A model generated the notes under the pieces. That model was given only the letters and a program-made list of their open reading frames with translations. It did not search any database and was not told the DNA's origin. A stretch of DNA of 64,000 nucleotides, taken from NCBI GenBank assembly GCA_917880885.1, contig OU862906.1, positions 57,640,665 through 57,704,664 of the forward strand. Reading direction: 5' to 3'. The translations under genes and the position numbers were made by a program. The DNA is from Limnephilus marmoratus (taxonomy: Eukaryota; Arthropoda; Insecta; Trichoptera; Limnephilidae). Positions 44,691 to 55,561 of this stretch are shown in pieces; position 1 is the stretch's first letter; the number at the start of each line of letters is the position of its first letter.

Positions 44691-45204
44691 GAAGGAAGGA
44701 GAGGAGATTCTAAAAATATAGTGTAACAATAAATAGGTGTATTTTTACATTCGATAAATATATCAAATTGTCACGTAAGCATTATTCAGTTGTTATGTAC
44801 GCGAAATCTTTTAAAAAAATGTAGGAAGGTTCTACCGCAGACTCGTGAAAAATACGGGATATTATTTATATTTTATATACTCGTGAAAAATACGGGATAT
44901 TTTATGCTGTCCACATTTGTTTCATCGAATCTGTACAACATCGCTTCCTACGAGGAATTGCTTGGAGGTTAGGACTTGAAAGAGGAGAATACTCGTATGA
45001 TGAAATTGAACAAACTTTAAAAATTTCCTCTTTAGAAAAACGTAGAAAGGAAAGGACTCTGATCTAATATGCATTTTCAAAATTATCAACAGTATTACTG
45101 ACACACCTGCTTTGTTACAACTCATAAAGGTAAGGGGGGGGGGGTAAAGGAAAAAGAGGGGGAGGCTAAAAACACAAATTGAATATTTCGATTAACTTGC
45201 CCAA

Positions 45205-45325
45205 AGCATGAGAGGTAACTAACTACATCTCGCATCTCGCCTTTTCCCGCAGGCGATAGGAGGGACCGCCAAACAAATCGGTCTTGGCACACACTCCTTG
45301 CCTCATTCATACATAACTTGACCAT
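45205..45325 (-). pseudogene. RTE-type LINE C-terminal fragment
   Basis: The minus frame reads MNEARSVCQDRFVWRSLLSP then AGKGEMRDV, matching NEARSVCQDRVVWRSVLS of the 57119-57718 fragment. Ends at GTTAGTTA. Confidence 0.7.
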
Positions 45326-45411
45326 TTATATTTTCCCCCAAACCGGGACAACGAAAAAAAGGTAGGTAATTAATAATAATAAATAATTTGGACAACTTGT
45401 ACAGCGCCGTT

Positions 45412-46788
45412 CAGGGCCGTAGCTAGGGGGGGCATTAGGGGGCAATGCCCTACCTTAAAATACCTGTGCCCTACCTTAAGAAATACCATCGACTATGATA
45501 ATATACTAGTAAACTGTTCATTGTTTGACATGATTGAAAAAAAAATACTTCCTATTAGGGTAGCGTAGCGACATCTAACTAAACAGCTTCGAATTAACCA
45601 AAGAATCATATTATATCAATTCTTTATTCTGCCCATAGATGGAATTGAAGTAAGTGGTGAGAGGCTGTGCGCGTATTGCAATCACTGCTTAGGGGGAATT
45701 CCCAAACAGTTTGGGGATGTTATTCAACGGTTGAGTCATAAATAAACCAATCCCTTGATTGATATCTTCGGGCCTTCTCCATACTAAACGGTTTGTTATC
45801 AGATCAAGCACTTGCATACTGCTCACTAACAACGTATGCAGGGACAATAGGGATCTAGTTTTAGTTAATTATAATTGGAGGGTCGTTCTATAAAAAAAGT
45901 TAATTAGTAACCTTCTCTTACTTACACCGGGCGGGTATTTGGTGGATAACCTCCAATTCACTTCGAATAAGAGAACGTTTTCCTTCCAAATATGTCAGCA
46001 GATGAATCCAAAACTGGAAATTTACAGTCTAATCACAAAACTGGTTTTAAATTAAGGGTGAATCTGCTTGCGTGTCCACAGATTTAATTAGTATTAGGTA
46101 CTCTCATATAATGCGTAGTACGGTTTTCCTACGAATTACGAATTTTGTGGAATGATTTGAAATAAAATTTTTAACTCCACTCGAAATATTAGAACGGTTT
46201 TCTTCGAAATGTGGCAGCAGATTAATCCGCTACTGGAATTTTGACAGATCATTCGGAACATGAAACTGGTTTTAACCCAGGATTTAAGTGCTAGGTCCTC
46301 AGCTTAAGCTCAGATACTACACCCAGAACAAGAAAATGGTTTTCCTCTTACTTTTGTACTTGGAACACATGGATGGTTTGATGTTTCATTGGATTTGACG
46401 ACCTCTCTCAATCATTCTCACCGAATATTAGTCATAAAAAATCCAAGCGCAAAACAAAATACGACCCGGACAGTGTTGCCAGTCGCTGCAGTTATCAAGA
46501 TGACATTATTATACATTCATTTGAAAGGGGATTCCCCAGGTTTGTCACAGAATAAGTAATGAAAAATTCCGTGCCTATTTCAATCGCTCTGAATCATATA
46601 TGCAACAAATATATGAAAGAAATTATTAAAATTTTAACAAGATATTATTATTATTTATTGTGAAATTTTGCCGCCCCTTAAAAGTGCCGACCGGAGCGCC
46701 AACCCCCCCCCCCCCCCCTCCCCCCGACCCAGATCAGATCATTTTACTTGCGCCCTACCTGTAATTACCGCTGCCCTATCTTAAATTC
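45412..46788. mobile_element. hAT-type non-autonomous element, copy B (right end missing)
   Basis: Starts CAGGGCCGTAGCTAGGGG and runs collinear with copy A (15463-16879), with small indels, to TTAAATTC. The last 25 or so bases, including the right terminal repeat, are gone. The same zinc-finger remnants are present. Copies A and B look very alike, so their spread was fairly recent. Confidence 0.85.
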
Positions 46789-46924
46789 GTAAAAGAGATT
46801 TTTTACTAATAAACGAGATAAAGCAATATATTACAGTAAAAATGTTTTGTGACTAAAATTATCATGAATTATGCGAGTGAATTTATTTTACTACGTGGTA
46901 GGCTAGATCACAACTCGTCTTGCA

Positions 46925-47886
46925 GATACCAAGCGTAATAGAGAACTCCAGTTCAATTTTTTTATTTTTTTTAATGAATACAGACCTTCAAACTTAAATA
47001 ACTGCATATTTATTTTTATTTTTGTAGTTACTTTTAATAGTTAAAATAATTGTTAAAGTTTAATTTTTCAAGACCCCCTGAAAATCACCGTATCCATGGT
47101 GGATTGTGTGACGTCATCACCCATCGATAGTTTTATTTACTTTCAACAGGTGTTGTCATTTTGAATGATAATTATACGGAAGAAAGATGATACTCTTCGA
47201 TAAGTTAAAACATTATTTAGGTGGAATTATTTATTCATTGTATCATATTTATTATATTGTTACGGGAGAGTGGTATAAAAATTGTTTGAAATTATCATTT
47301 TTTTAGCTTTTAAAATCAATATTATCATAAACGAAGAATCACCCATAAAAGTGTAGACAAACGATAACAGCTGATCGATTGCGGCCATTTTGATTATACT
47401 CCGCGGCCAAATTTTGGCCTACGTAGCATTATGATATAGTATATTTATACGATTTTTTCGTACAGTTTAAAGTTTTTCAATATTTAAAAAAATAGAGATA
47501 AACTAATAGAGATACCTCTATTTTTGATACTAAATTATTTAGGCTTAAATATTGTTTCAATAAACACAACAACTAAATCTCTATAAACAGTATGAAATAA
47601 CGAATAACATGAAATGTTGCTAATACTGATGGCTTTTGTCATACCTACATAATCAAAGTTTCAATACAATGACTGGTGACGCGTGACGTCAACACTAACC
47701 ATTCAGTAATGCCAACTTTACAGTGTGTTTTGACGAGAGACTGTACTGAAAATGCACTTTTTAATATTTTTTTAAGAACTCTACTTTTAATATTATGAAA
47801 TAAAACGTATATATTCAGAATCAGCGTTCACTGGTCTGTATGATCATATTTTTTTAAAGCCATAATATTTTTCACCGGAGTTCCTT
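46925..47886 (-). mobile_element. MITE family C, copy 3 (inverted)
   Basis: Begins AGAGAACTCCAGTTCAATTT and ends CACCGGAGTTCCTTATT, the inverse of 31518-32190. It is longer than copy 1, with an extra segment at about 47140-47440. The heat-shock-motif element begins about 10 bases after it. Confidence 0.75.
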
Positions 47887-47931
47887 ATTATTGAATACTA
47901 GCTGGGTTACCCGGCTTCGCTCAGGACAACA

Positions 47932-48360
47932 TTCGAGAGTGTTCTGGAAAGTTTCACATTGACGTTCCCGTTTCCCTATTCCCGAACATTCCACAATTTT
48001 CCAGAAGGTTCCGGAATGTTCTGAAACGTTGTGGAATGCTCTCAAATACTCTGACTGGGGTATCCGACATCGATCATGGAGTTGATATGAGATTGAATTG
48101 AGGTTCGAATCCACGATGGATCTTGCTTTATATACCCCATATGGGTAGCCCCTTACAAAAAAAATTTCAAAATGTTCCAGAATAATATTCCAGATCATTT
48201 CACAACATTCAAGAGTGTTCTGAGTGTTCAGGAGTGTTCTGAACAACATTCAGAATGTTCCACAATAATCTGGGCTGTTCCGGTATGTTCCTGAACGTTC
48301 CATCCTATTCCCGAACATTCCAGAATGTTCCGAGATGTTCTGTTCTGGTATGTGGTGGAA
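47932..48360. promoter_or_regulatory. Heat-shock-element cluster 1
   Basis: Runs of alternating pentamers with 2-base gaps: TTC-GAA-TTC-GAA-TTC without mismatch at 47999-48021, and TTC-GAA-TTC-GAA-TTC at 48308-48330 that extends to 48340 with one mismatch. More three-unit runs lie between. Heat shock factor trimers bind three or more alternating nGAAn units. Binding is inferred. Confidence 0.6.
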
Positions 48361-48579
48361 TGCTCAAGAACACTCTGGAATTTTTTGAACTATTCTAGAA
48401 ATTTCAACGGGGCGAAACTTCCAGCCCTTATATCTTTAAAAGATCGCCCTTCAGGTAAGAACGGGAACTTTCTTCATGGATGGAGGATAGAGGGCTACCA
48501 CACATATAACCGTTATCGTACCGGGACTCGTCTTTGAGTTTTAGCGGCATGCAAATTGTTTTTTTTAATAATATAATTA

Positions 48580-50935
48580 TCCAAACTTCTAGAACTTTCC
48601 AGAACCTTCTAGACTCACTGACACTCTCCGCCACTCATTTCTGAAAGCTTCTTGAACTTTCTCCTTCCATAACATCCTAGAGCATTAGGGAACTTTCCAG
48701 AACTATCTAGAACCTTCTAGACTCACAGACTTCCGGAACCTTCTAGAACTTTTCGGAACCACTGACGTTCTCCGCCACTCCTCTCAGAACTTTGTACAGC
48801 TTTACCTTGTAGAACTTTCCGGAACCTTCTAAACTCACTGACGTGTTCCGTAACTCCTTCCAGAACTTTCTATAGCTTTATCGAACCTTATATAACTTTC
48901 TGGAACCTTCTAGACCTACCGACATATTCCATCATGCCTTCCAGAACTTCATACAGCTTTATCGAACCTTTTAGAACTTTCCGGAACATTCTAGATCCAC
49001 CGACATGTTCCGCCACTCCTTTCAAAACTTTTTGCAGCTTTATCGAACCTTATGAAACTTTATCGAATCCTCTGGAATTTTCCGGAACCTTCTAGACTCA
49101 CCGACATACTCCGCCACTCCTCCTAGAACTTTCTACAGCTTTATCAAAACATGTAGAACTTTTCGGAACCTTCTAGAATCACCGACATACTCCGCTACTC
49201 CTTCCAGAATTTTCTGTAGCTTTATCGAACCTTCTAGATCTTTTCGGAACCTTCTATAGTCACCGACATACTCCGCCATTCCTTTCAGAACTTTGTACAG
49301 CCCTATTGAACCTTCTAGGATTTCCTACAGCTTTATAAAACCTTCTAGAATTTTTGGGACCTTTTAGACACACCGACACACTCCTCCACTCCTATCAGAA
49401 CTTACTACAGCTTTACGGAACCTTCTAGAACATTCTACGGTTTTATCGAACCTTGTAAAACATTCCGGAAACTTCTTAACCCACCGACATATTCCACCAT
49501 TCCTTTCAGAACTTTGTACAACTTTATCGAACCTTCTAGAACTTTCCGGAACCTTCTAGACTCACCGACTTTCTCTGCCTCTCCTTTCAGAACTTTGTAA
49601 AGCTTTACGGAACCTTCCTGAACCTTCTACAGTTTTATCGAACCTTCTAGAACTTTCCGGAAACTTCTAAACACACCGACTTACTCTGTCACTCCTTCCA
49701 GAACTTGTACAGCTTTATCGAACCTTCTAGAACTAGAACTTCCTACAGCTTTGTGAAATCTTCAAGAATTTTCCGGAACCTTCTAGACACACCGACACAC
49801 TCCTCCACTCCTATCAGAACTTTCTACAGCTTTACGTACCTTCTAGACCTTTCTACAGTTTTATCGAACATTGTAGAACATTCCGGAAACTTCTAAACCC
49901 ACCGACATATTCCACCATTCCTTTCAGATCTTTGTACAACTTTATCGAACCTTCTAGAACTTTCCGGAACCTTCTAGACTCACCGACTTACTCCGCCACT
50001 CCTTCCAGAACTTTGTACAGCTTTATCGAACCTTCTAGAACTTCCTACAGCTTTTTGGAATCTTCAAGAATTTTCCGGAACCTTCTACACACACCAACAC
50101 ACTCCTCCACTCCTTCTAGAACATTCTACAGCTTTATCAAACCTTCTAGAACTTTCCGGAACACCTTCCAGAACTTTCTACAGCTTTATCAAACCTTCTA
50201 GACTCACCGATATAGTCCGCCACTCCTTCCAGAACTTTGTACGACTTTTTTCGAACCTTCTAGAACTTCCTACAGCTTTTGGAATATTCTTGAATTTTCC
50301 GGAACCTTTTAGACACATCGACACACTCCTCTACTCCTTTCAGAACTTTTTACAACCTTACGGAACCTTCTAGAACTTTCCGGAACCTTCTAGACCCACC
50401 GACATATTCCGCGTCTCCTTTCAGAACTTTGTACAGCTTTATCGAACCTTCTAGAACTTCAGAAATCTTCTGGACTCACCGCCTATTGTTTCTGAAAGCA
50501 TCTAGAACTTTCTCTTTCCACAATTTTCTAAAGTATTCGTGAACCATCAGAACCTTCTACTCTCACCGACATACTCCGCCACACCGTCCAGATTTTTATA
50601 CAGCTTTATCGAACCTTCTAGAACTTTCCGGAACCATCTAGAATTACCGACATACTCCACCACTCCTTCCAGAACTTTGTACAGCCCTTTCGAACCTTCT
50701 AGGACTTCCTACAGCTTTAAGGAACCTTCTTGAATTTTCTGGAACCTTCTAGACACACCGACGCACTCCTCCACTCCTTTCAGAACTTTCTACAGCTTTA
50801 TCGGACTTTCCGGAACCTTCTAGACTCGCTGACATACTCCTCCATTTCTTCCAGAACATTGCAAAGTTTTATCGAATTTTCTCCAGAATCTTCCAGACTC
50901 TTCTTGAAATTTCTAGAGTCTTCTTAGAACTTTCA
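48580..50935. repeat. Satellite-like array, unit about 85-110 bp, rich in heat-shock elements
   Basis: Diverged tandem units carry CAGCTTTATCGAACCTTCTA, GAACTTTCCGGAACCTTCTA and GACTCACCGACATACTCCGC plus CACTCCTTCCAGAACTTTGT. Perfect alternating runs: 48587-48609 (5 units), 49529-49556 (6), 49640-49667 (6), 49947-49974 (6), 50363-50390 (6), 50611-50633 (5), and many of four. The open frames between 49705 and 50927 are read-through of the array. Confidence 0.85.
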
Positions 50936-51484
50936 GCCCTTATATCTTCAAAAGCAACCCCTTTAAGTAAAAACGAATACTCTTATTCCCTAGGGGGGAT
51001 AGAGATCTACCATACCATATAACTCTCTTGATCGTACCAGCACTCGTTTCTGAGTTTTTGCGTTCCGCACGCTTTTTTGGACTTTCTTTTATAATATATA
51101 TTGATTACCGGATTTTTGGAATGGGGTATAAACTTATTCGTTTTAGGAGCCTCACACTTTCATACAATACAATTCACAAAATAGTTATGTTTTTTAGGGT
51201 AAGTATATAATATACCTGTTGGGTTAGCTGTTTAATATATTTATGTATTTCAAGACTATCGGTATGATTATGTAGGCGCATAAAATGCATGAGCTGTTTA
51301 ATATTTTTTCATAGTATCTACATAATTCAGGATTAATAAGCCAGGATTCTTATTTGCCCGCTTTTTTTAAATGTTTGAAAATTCTATTGCGAGTTTCTTT
51401 CTTTTCGAAAATTGGACATTTTGGCGTCTAGAAGCTATGTTCGGGGACACCGGCACAGGCTGCCTGAAAACGGGACATCTGATC

Positions 51485-51612
51485 ACATTATTCATACTAC
51501 ATCGTCAAATACACAGTATATACTCTTCTATTATTCTGAATCTTGATATAGCCCGACTTGAGTATCTGATTCAATTGATCGTGCCTTGTCTTCCTCCTGA
51601 TACGAGTATATA
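51485..51612 (-). pseudogene. RTE-type LINE scrap
   Basis: The inverse contains the ATCAGATACTCAAGTCGGGC phrase found in the other RTE fragments. Too short for a clear frame. Confidence 0.5.
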
Positions 51613-51623
51613 ACACCACGTTA

Positions 51624-51801
51624 GGGAACGTACCCATACTACGTGACACGTTTAGGGGGGGGGGGGGAGGGTCTTCAAAATGTCACGCTTGCTACAAAGG
51701 AGCGGCGGGGGTCATAGGTTTTTGGTCACCGGGGGGGGGGGGGGGGGGGGGGGGGTTTAAAAATTGCAAAAAGTTGGTCACGTAGTATGGGTACGTTCCC
51801 T
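51624..51801. mobile_element. polyC-loop MITE, copy 2 (inverted)
   Basis: GGGAACGTACCCATACTACG at the left and its inverse at the right, with TA outside. G runs of about 14 and 26 replace the C runs of copy 1. Confidence 0.85.
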
Positions 51802-51802
51802 T

Positions 51803-52440
51803 ATATTTAACTATATTATTACTTACTTACCTAATCGTTGTCTCTACATTTTACGAAGCAAGCCAAATAATGTTTAAGATTTCTGCATATTCAAAACCCT
51901 TAGAATTTTTGTACCTTTTCCTAAGTGCCTACCCACTAAGAAATAAGAGTTAATGATCGTAATAATAATAAGTTAAGTACTTAAGACAATAATGAACTAT
52001 CGAATCAATGTTACTTAGCTAATCCATTATGCACTCAAGTAATTTGTATACAAACACGAATAAGTATAATTAAGGCAAATTACCTGAAAAGGTGTCTTTG
52101 TATCATGGAAGGTAATTCATCAGGAAGCATTGCGGTAAAGAATAAAGACTGAACTCTTGGAATTAGAACATTCATCAAATGCTATACATTGAGACAGGTT
52201 GGGCTTATTGGCAACGCAGGCTTTACAAATGAGTTTTGAAGGCTTTCAATGGAATTCTTTCTTCTTTTTTTTCAATAAATCAATTGTCAATTGGCTAAGT
52301 AAGTGTCGTTGCTTTTGATCCTTGAAGTTTGACCCTCGGAAAAACCAACGACATTTAGGATGATTAATATCTGTAATACATCGCCCTCCGGCAACACGGT
52401 GAACATGCGCTTTCGTTCAGTAGGTAGGTACCTCCAGACA
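51803..52440. other. No recognised gene
   Basis: AT-rich spacer without a supported feature. Confidence 0.4.
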
Positions 52441-52450
52441 TTCTAATATA

Positions 52451-52611
52451 TGGGAACGTACCCATACTACGTGACCAACTTTTTGCAATTTTTAACCCCC
52501 CCCCCCCCCGGTGACCAAAATCCTAAGCAACCCGCAGCTCATTTGTATGGAGCGTGACATTTTGAAGACCCCCCCCCCCCTAAAAGTGTCACGTAGTATG
52601 GGTACGTTCCC
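52451..52611. mobile_element. polyC-loop MITE, copy 3
   Basis: TGGGAACGTACCCATACTAC at the left and its inverse at the right, TA outside both. C runs are shorter (about 13 each) than in copies 1 and 2. Confidence 0.85.
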
Positions 52612-52739
52612 TATCATGGTGTATAGGTAATGGAATAGTCTACAAATCTACGTGTACAGATATTATTCAGTATTTTAAGGGGTACAAATCTACCACACCA
52701 GGAACATAGCACCCTGACTTCAAGGTGCAATTTTCTATA

Positions 52740-52925
52740 ATATGTAACTAACTAACCATCACAGGTAGGCAGAGAGTTCGGACCGCCAAACAACTGGGTC
52801 TTGGCACACACTCTTTGCCTCACTCACATTTATACATCGTCCATACATACTCTTCTATTATTCTGATTTTGACATGGCCCGACTCAAGTATCTGATTGAT
52901 CTTACTCATTACACTTCCATCACCT
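52740..52925 (-). pseudogene. RTE-type LINE C-terminal fragment
   Basis: The inverse carries TTGGCGGTCCG and AGTGTGTGCCAAGACCCAG, the NEARSVCQ region, and a GTTAGTTA tail near 52745. Confidence 0.65.
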
Positions 52926-52984
52926 TGCATTCTTTGCAGATCTCCACATTTCATTTGAACTCCTACGTTTAACTTTAAAAATGC

Positions 52985-53359
52985 GAACTATCGGGACATA
53001 TCCACGAGGAAGATTGGTCATTTCTTAAAGAAGGCGATATTAATCAAAATATTGAATCATTTTATTATTTCCTGGATAAAATTATTTCAGATCTCATCCC
53101 ACTCACTCGTTTTAAAGAATCAAAATATCCGAGATGGTTCAATAAAGAACTTGTTCAATTAACTGCCCTTAAAAAAGTTTTACATAAGAAATATAAAGAA
53201 GACAGGTCTTTATCAAATTATATTGAATTTAAAAACGTTAGAAAAGATTGCAAAATCTTATCAAAAATGTGCTAGAATTCTTTTATTAATAATGTTGAAA
53301 CTTCAATAATTCATAATGCAAAGTATTTTTGGAACTATGCAAAATCAATGAAAAATAAC
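52985..53359 (+). pseudogene. LINE fragment, region between endonuclease and reverse transcriptase (left half)
   Basis: Plus-strand reading: HEEDWSFLKEGDINQNIESF, FLDKIISDLIPLTRFKESKY, PRWFNKELVQLTALKKVLHK, then a stop at about 53272 and INNVETSIIHNAKYFWNYAK. This is the linker typical of Jockey/CR1-type proteins (the PxWFNxEL phrase). It continues at 55142 after the tandem insertion. Confidence 0.8.
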
Positions 53360-53508
53360 AACTTTGACATATTATTTTTAATTGTAAAACTAACGTTTTT
53401 AAGACAAGATTTTTTATGCATAGCACAAAGGGTAACAATTATTATAAGCAATAATTATCAGCCTGAAACACTCATCCACATTGAAAAATCTTCCGAGAAA
53501 AGATACAT

Positions 53509-53581
53509 GACGCCAACGGGACTTGAACCCGTGTCCTCTCGATTGCCGGTCGATTGCTCTTGACCACTGAGCTATGGCGGC
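53509..53581 (-). tRNA. tRNA-like sequence 1 (Ala GGC-type anticodon)
   Basis: A good cloverleaf: acceptor GCCGCCA with one C-T mismatch, perfect D stem GCTC/GAGC, anticodon stem with four pairs, loop CCGGCAA, perfect T stem ACGGG/CCCGT and box B GGGTTCAAGTCCC. TTTT lies about 9 bases downstream, a possible Pol III stop. C at position 33 and no G3-U70 pair argue against a working alanine tRNA. Likely a SINE-type pseudo-tRNA. Confidence 0.55.
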
Positions 53582-53924
53582 TTATCTCGTACCCGCCAAA
53601 TGATTCAATATATGCTAGTGTTTCATTCAACAATTACTGCTTATTATATTTTTTTCCACCTGAAAACAACTAACTTTATTTTTGCGAGAGAAACATTGTA
53701 AGTGTTAAGTCCCTCGCTAGGTGGCGTCGAGACAAATTATGTCTTCATTTTATTGGGGAAATACTTAAACTTGTCAAATATTAATTATTATTTTTAATTG
53801 TAAAACTAACGTTTTTAAGACAAGATTTTTTATGCATAGCACAAAGGGTAACAATTATTATAAGCAATAATTATCAGCCTGAAACACTCATCCACATTGA
53901 AAAATCTTCCGAGAAAAGATACAT

Positions 53925-53997
53925 GACGCCAACGGGACTTGAACCCGTGTCCTCTCGATTGCCGGTCGATTGCTCTTGACCACTGAGCTATGGCGGC
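53925..53997 (-). tRNA. tRNA-like sequence 2 of the tandem array
   Basis: Identical by eye to the first, 416 bases on. Same C33 and same acceptor mismatch. Confidence 0.55.
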
Positions 53998-54340
53998 TTA
54001 TCTCGTACCCGCCAAATGATTCAATATATGCTAGTGTTTCATTCAACAATTACTGCTTATTATATTTTTTTCCACCTGAAAACAACTAACTTTATTTTTG
54101 CGAGAGAAACATTGTAAGTGTTAAGTCCCTCGCTAGGTGGCGTCGAGACAAATTATGTCTTCATTTTATTGGGGAAATACTTAAACTTGTCAAATATTAA
54201 TTATTATTTTTAATTGTAAAACTAACGTTTTTAAGACAAGATTTTTTATGCATAGCACAAAGGGTAACAATTATTATAAGCAATAATTATCAGCCTGAAA
54301 CACTCATCCACATTGAAAAATCTTCCGAGAAAAGATACAT

Positions 54341-54413
54341 GACGCCAACGGGACTTGAACCCGTGTCCTCTCGATTGCCGGTCGATTGCTCTTGACCACT
54401 GAGCTATGGCGGC
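54341..54413 (-). tRNA. tRNA-like sequence 3 of the tandem array
   Basis: Third identical copy at the 416-base step. Confidence 0.55.
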
Positions 54414-54756
54414 TTATCTCGTACCCGCCAAATGATTCAATATATGCTAGTGTTTCATTCAACAATTACTGCTTATTATATTTTTTTCCACCTGAAAACA
54501 ACTAACTTTATTTTTGCGAGAGAAACATTGTAAGTGTTAAGTCCCTCGCTAGGTGGCGTCGAGACAAATTATGTCTTCATTTTATTGGGGAAATACTTAA
54601 ACTTGTCAAATATTAATTATTATTTTTAATTGTAAAACTAACGTTTTTAAGACAAGATTTTTTATGCATAGCACAAAGGGTAACAATTATTATAAGCAAT
54701 AATTATCAGCCTGAAACACTCATCCACATTGAAAAATCTTCCGAGAAAAGATACAT

Positions 54757-54829
54757 GACGCCAACGGGACTTGAACCCGTGTCCTCTCGATTGCCGGTCG
54801 ATTGCTCTTGACCACTGAGCTATGGCGGC
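54757..54829 (-). tRNA. tRNA-like sequence 4 of the tandem array
   Basis: Fourth identical copy at the 416-base step. Confidence 0.55.
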
Positions 54830-54986
54830 TTATCTCGTACCCGCCAAATGATTCAATATATGCTAGTGTTTCATTCAACAATTACTGCTTATTATATTTT
54901 TTTCCACCTGAAAACAACTAACTTTATTTTTGCGAGAGAAACATTGTAAGTGTTAAGTCCCTCGCTAGGTGGCGTCGAGACAAATA

Positions 54987-55056
54987 CATAGCTCAGTGGT
55001 CAAGAGCAATCGACCGGCAATCGAGAGGACACGGGTTCAAGTCCCGTTGGCGTCAT
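54987..55056 (+). tRNA. tRNA-like sequence 5, inverted and 5'-cut
   Basis: Plus-strand copy starting at ATAGCTCAGTGGTCAAGAGC, lacking the first bases of the acceptor stem, followed by the same 3' flank including TTTT. It closes the array in opposite orientation. Confidence 0.5.
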
Positions 55057-55141
55057 GTATCTTTTCTCGGAAGATTTTTCAATGTGGATGAGTGTTTCAG
55101 GCTGATAATTATTGCTTATAATAATTGTTAAACTTTGACAT

Positions 55142-55560
55142 ACCCGTCAACTTGGAATATACACGTAAAAAGGCCAAAGACACTTAAAGTACCGCTGACC
55201 TTCTTGCTGATTTTTTTTAAAAGCGTTTATGAATGTGATACACCAGTTTCTACTAGTACCTACAACATCAAATTTTACCTCTGATCATAATCTTAATTTA
55301 ACTTGCTTCCTCATAGAATATAATGATATATTGACTGAACTAAAATTACTAGATCAAAGCAAAAGCGGTAGACGAGATAAAATACCTTCTGTATTTTTGT
55401 ATAATTGTACTGCCAATCTGGCGTATCCTTTATATTTGCTGTTTAATCAGTCTTTACGAACAGGATGTTTTCCTACTAAATGGAAATTCAGCTTCCTTAT
55501 GCTTATTTTTAAAAAAGGTGATAAACACGAGGAGATTAACTACTGACCGGTGTGTCTTTT
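55142..55560 (+). pseudogene. LINE fragment, start of reverse transcriptase (right half)
   Basis: Continues the 52985 fragment: frame at 55229-55546 includes KSGRRDKIPSVFLYN, YPLYLLFNQSLRTGCFPTKW and LIFKKGDKHEEINY, then a stop where Arg-Pro is usual. These are reverse-transcriptase blocks 1-2 of non-LTR elements. It ends abruptly at about 55560 against an opposite-strand LINE. Confidence 0.8.
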
Positions 55561-55561
55561 A

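Larger units (their letters stand above)
47896..51110. mobile_element. Element built of arrays of heat-shock-element-like motifs
   Basis: Opens ACTAGCTGGGTTACCCGGCT plus TCGCTCAGG, a phrase typical of the ends of Helitron-like insect elements (inference). From 47932 to 50930 the DNA is dominated by alternating TTCnnGAA units. A block of about 190 bases starting CAGCCCTTATATCTTTAAAA at 48420 recurs at 50934 and flanks the main array. No reading frame here is a gene. Confidence 0.7.
53371..55130. repeat. Four exact-length 416-bp tandem units plus an inverted partial, inside a LINE
   Basis: The same phrase starts at 53381, 53797, 54213 and 54629, 416 bases apart each time, and the units look identical by eye. 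After the fourth, 54986-55130 is an inverted partial copy. The whole block lies between AACTTTGACAT (53360-53370) and AACTTTGACAT (55131-55141), an 11-bp duplication of the LINE target. Each unit holds one tRNA-like sequence. Confidence 0.92.

Noticed and set aside
49705..50927. Several plus-strand frames with repeated RTFYSF/PSRT peptides
   Set aside because: Pure translation of the tandem TTCTAGAA-type array; no start context, splice signals or family likeness.
53347..54990. CRISPR-like array
   Set aside because: Repeats are 416 bases long with no spacers, in a eukaryotic LINE; it is a tandem duplication.
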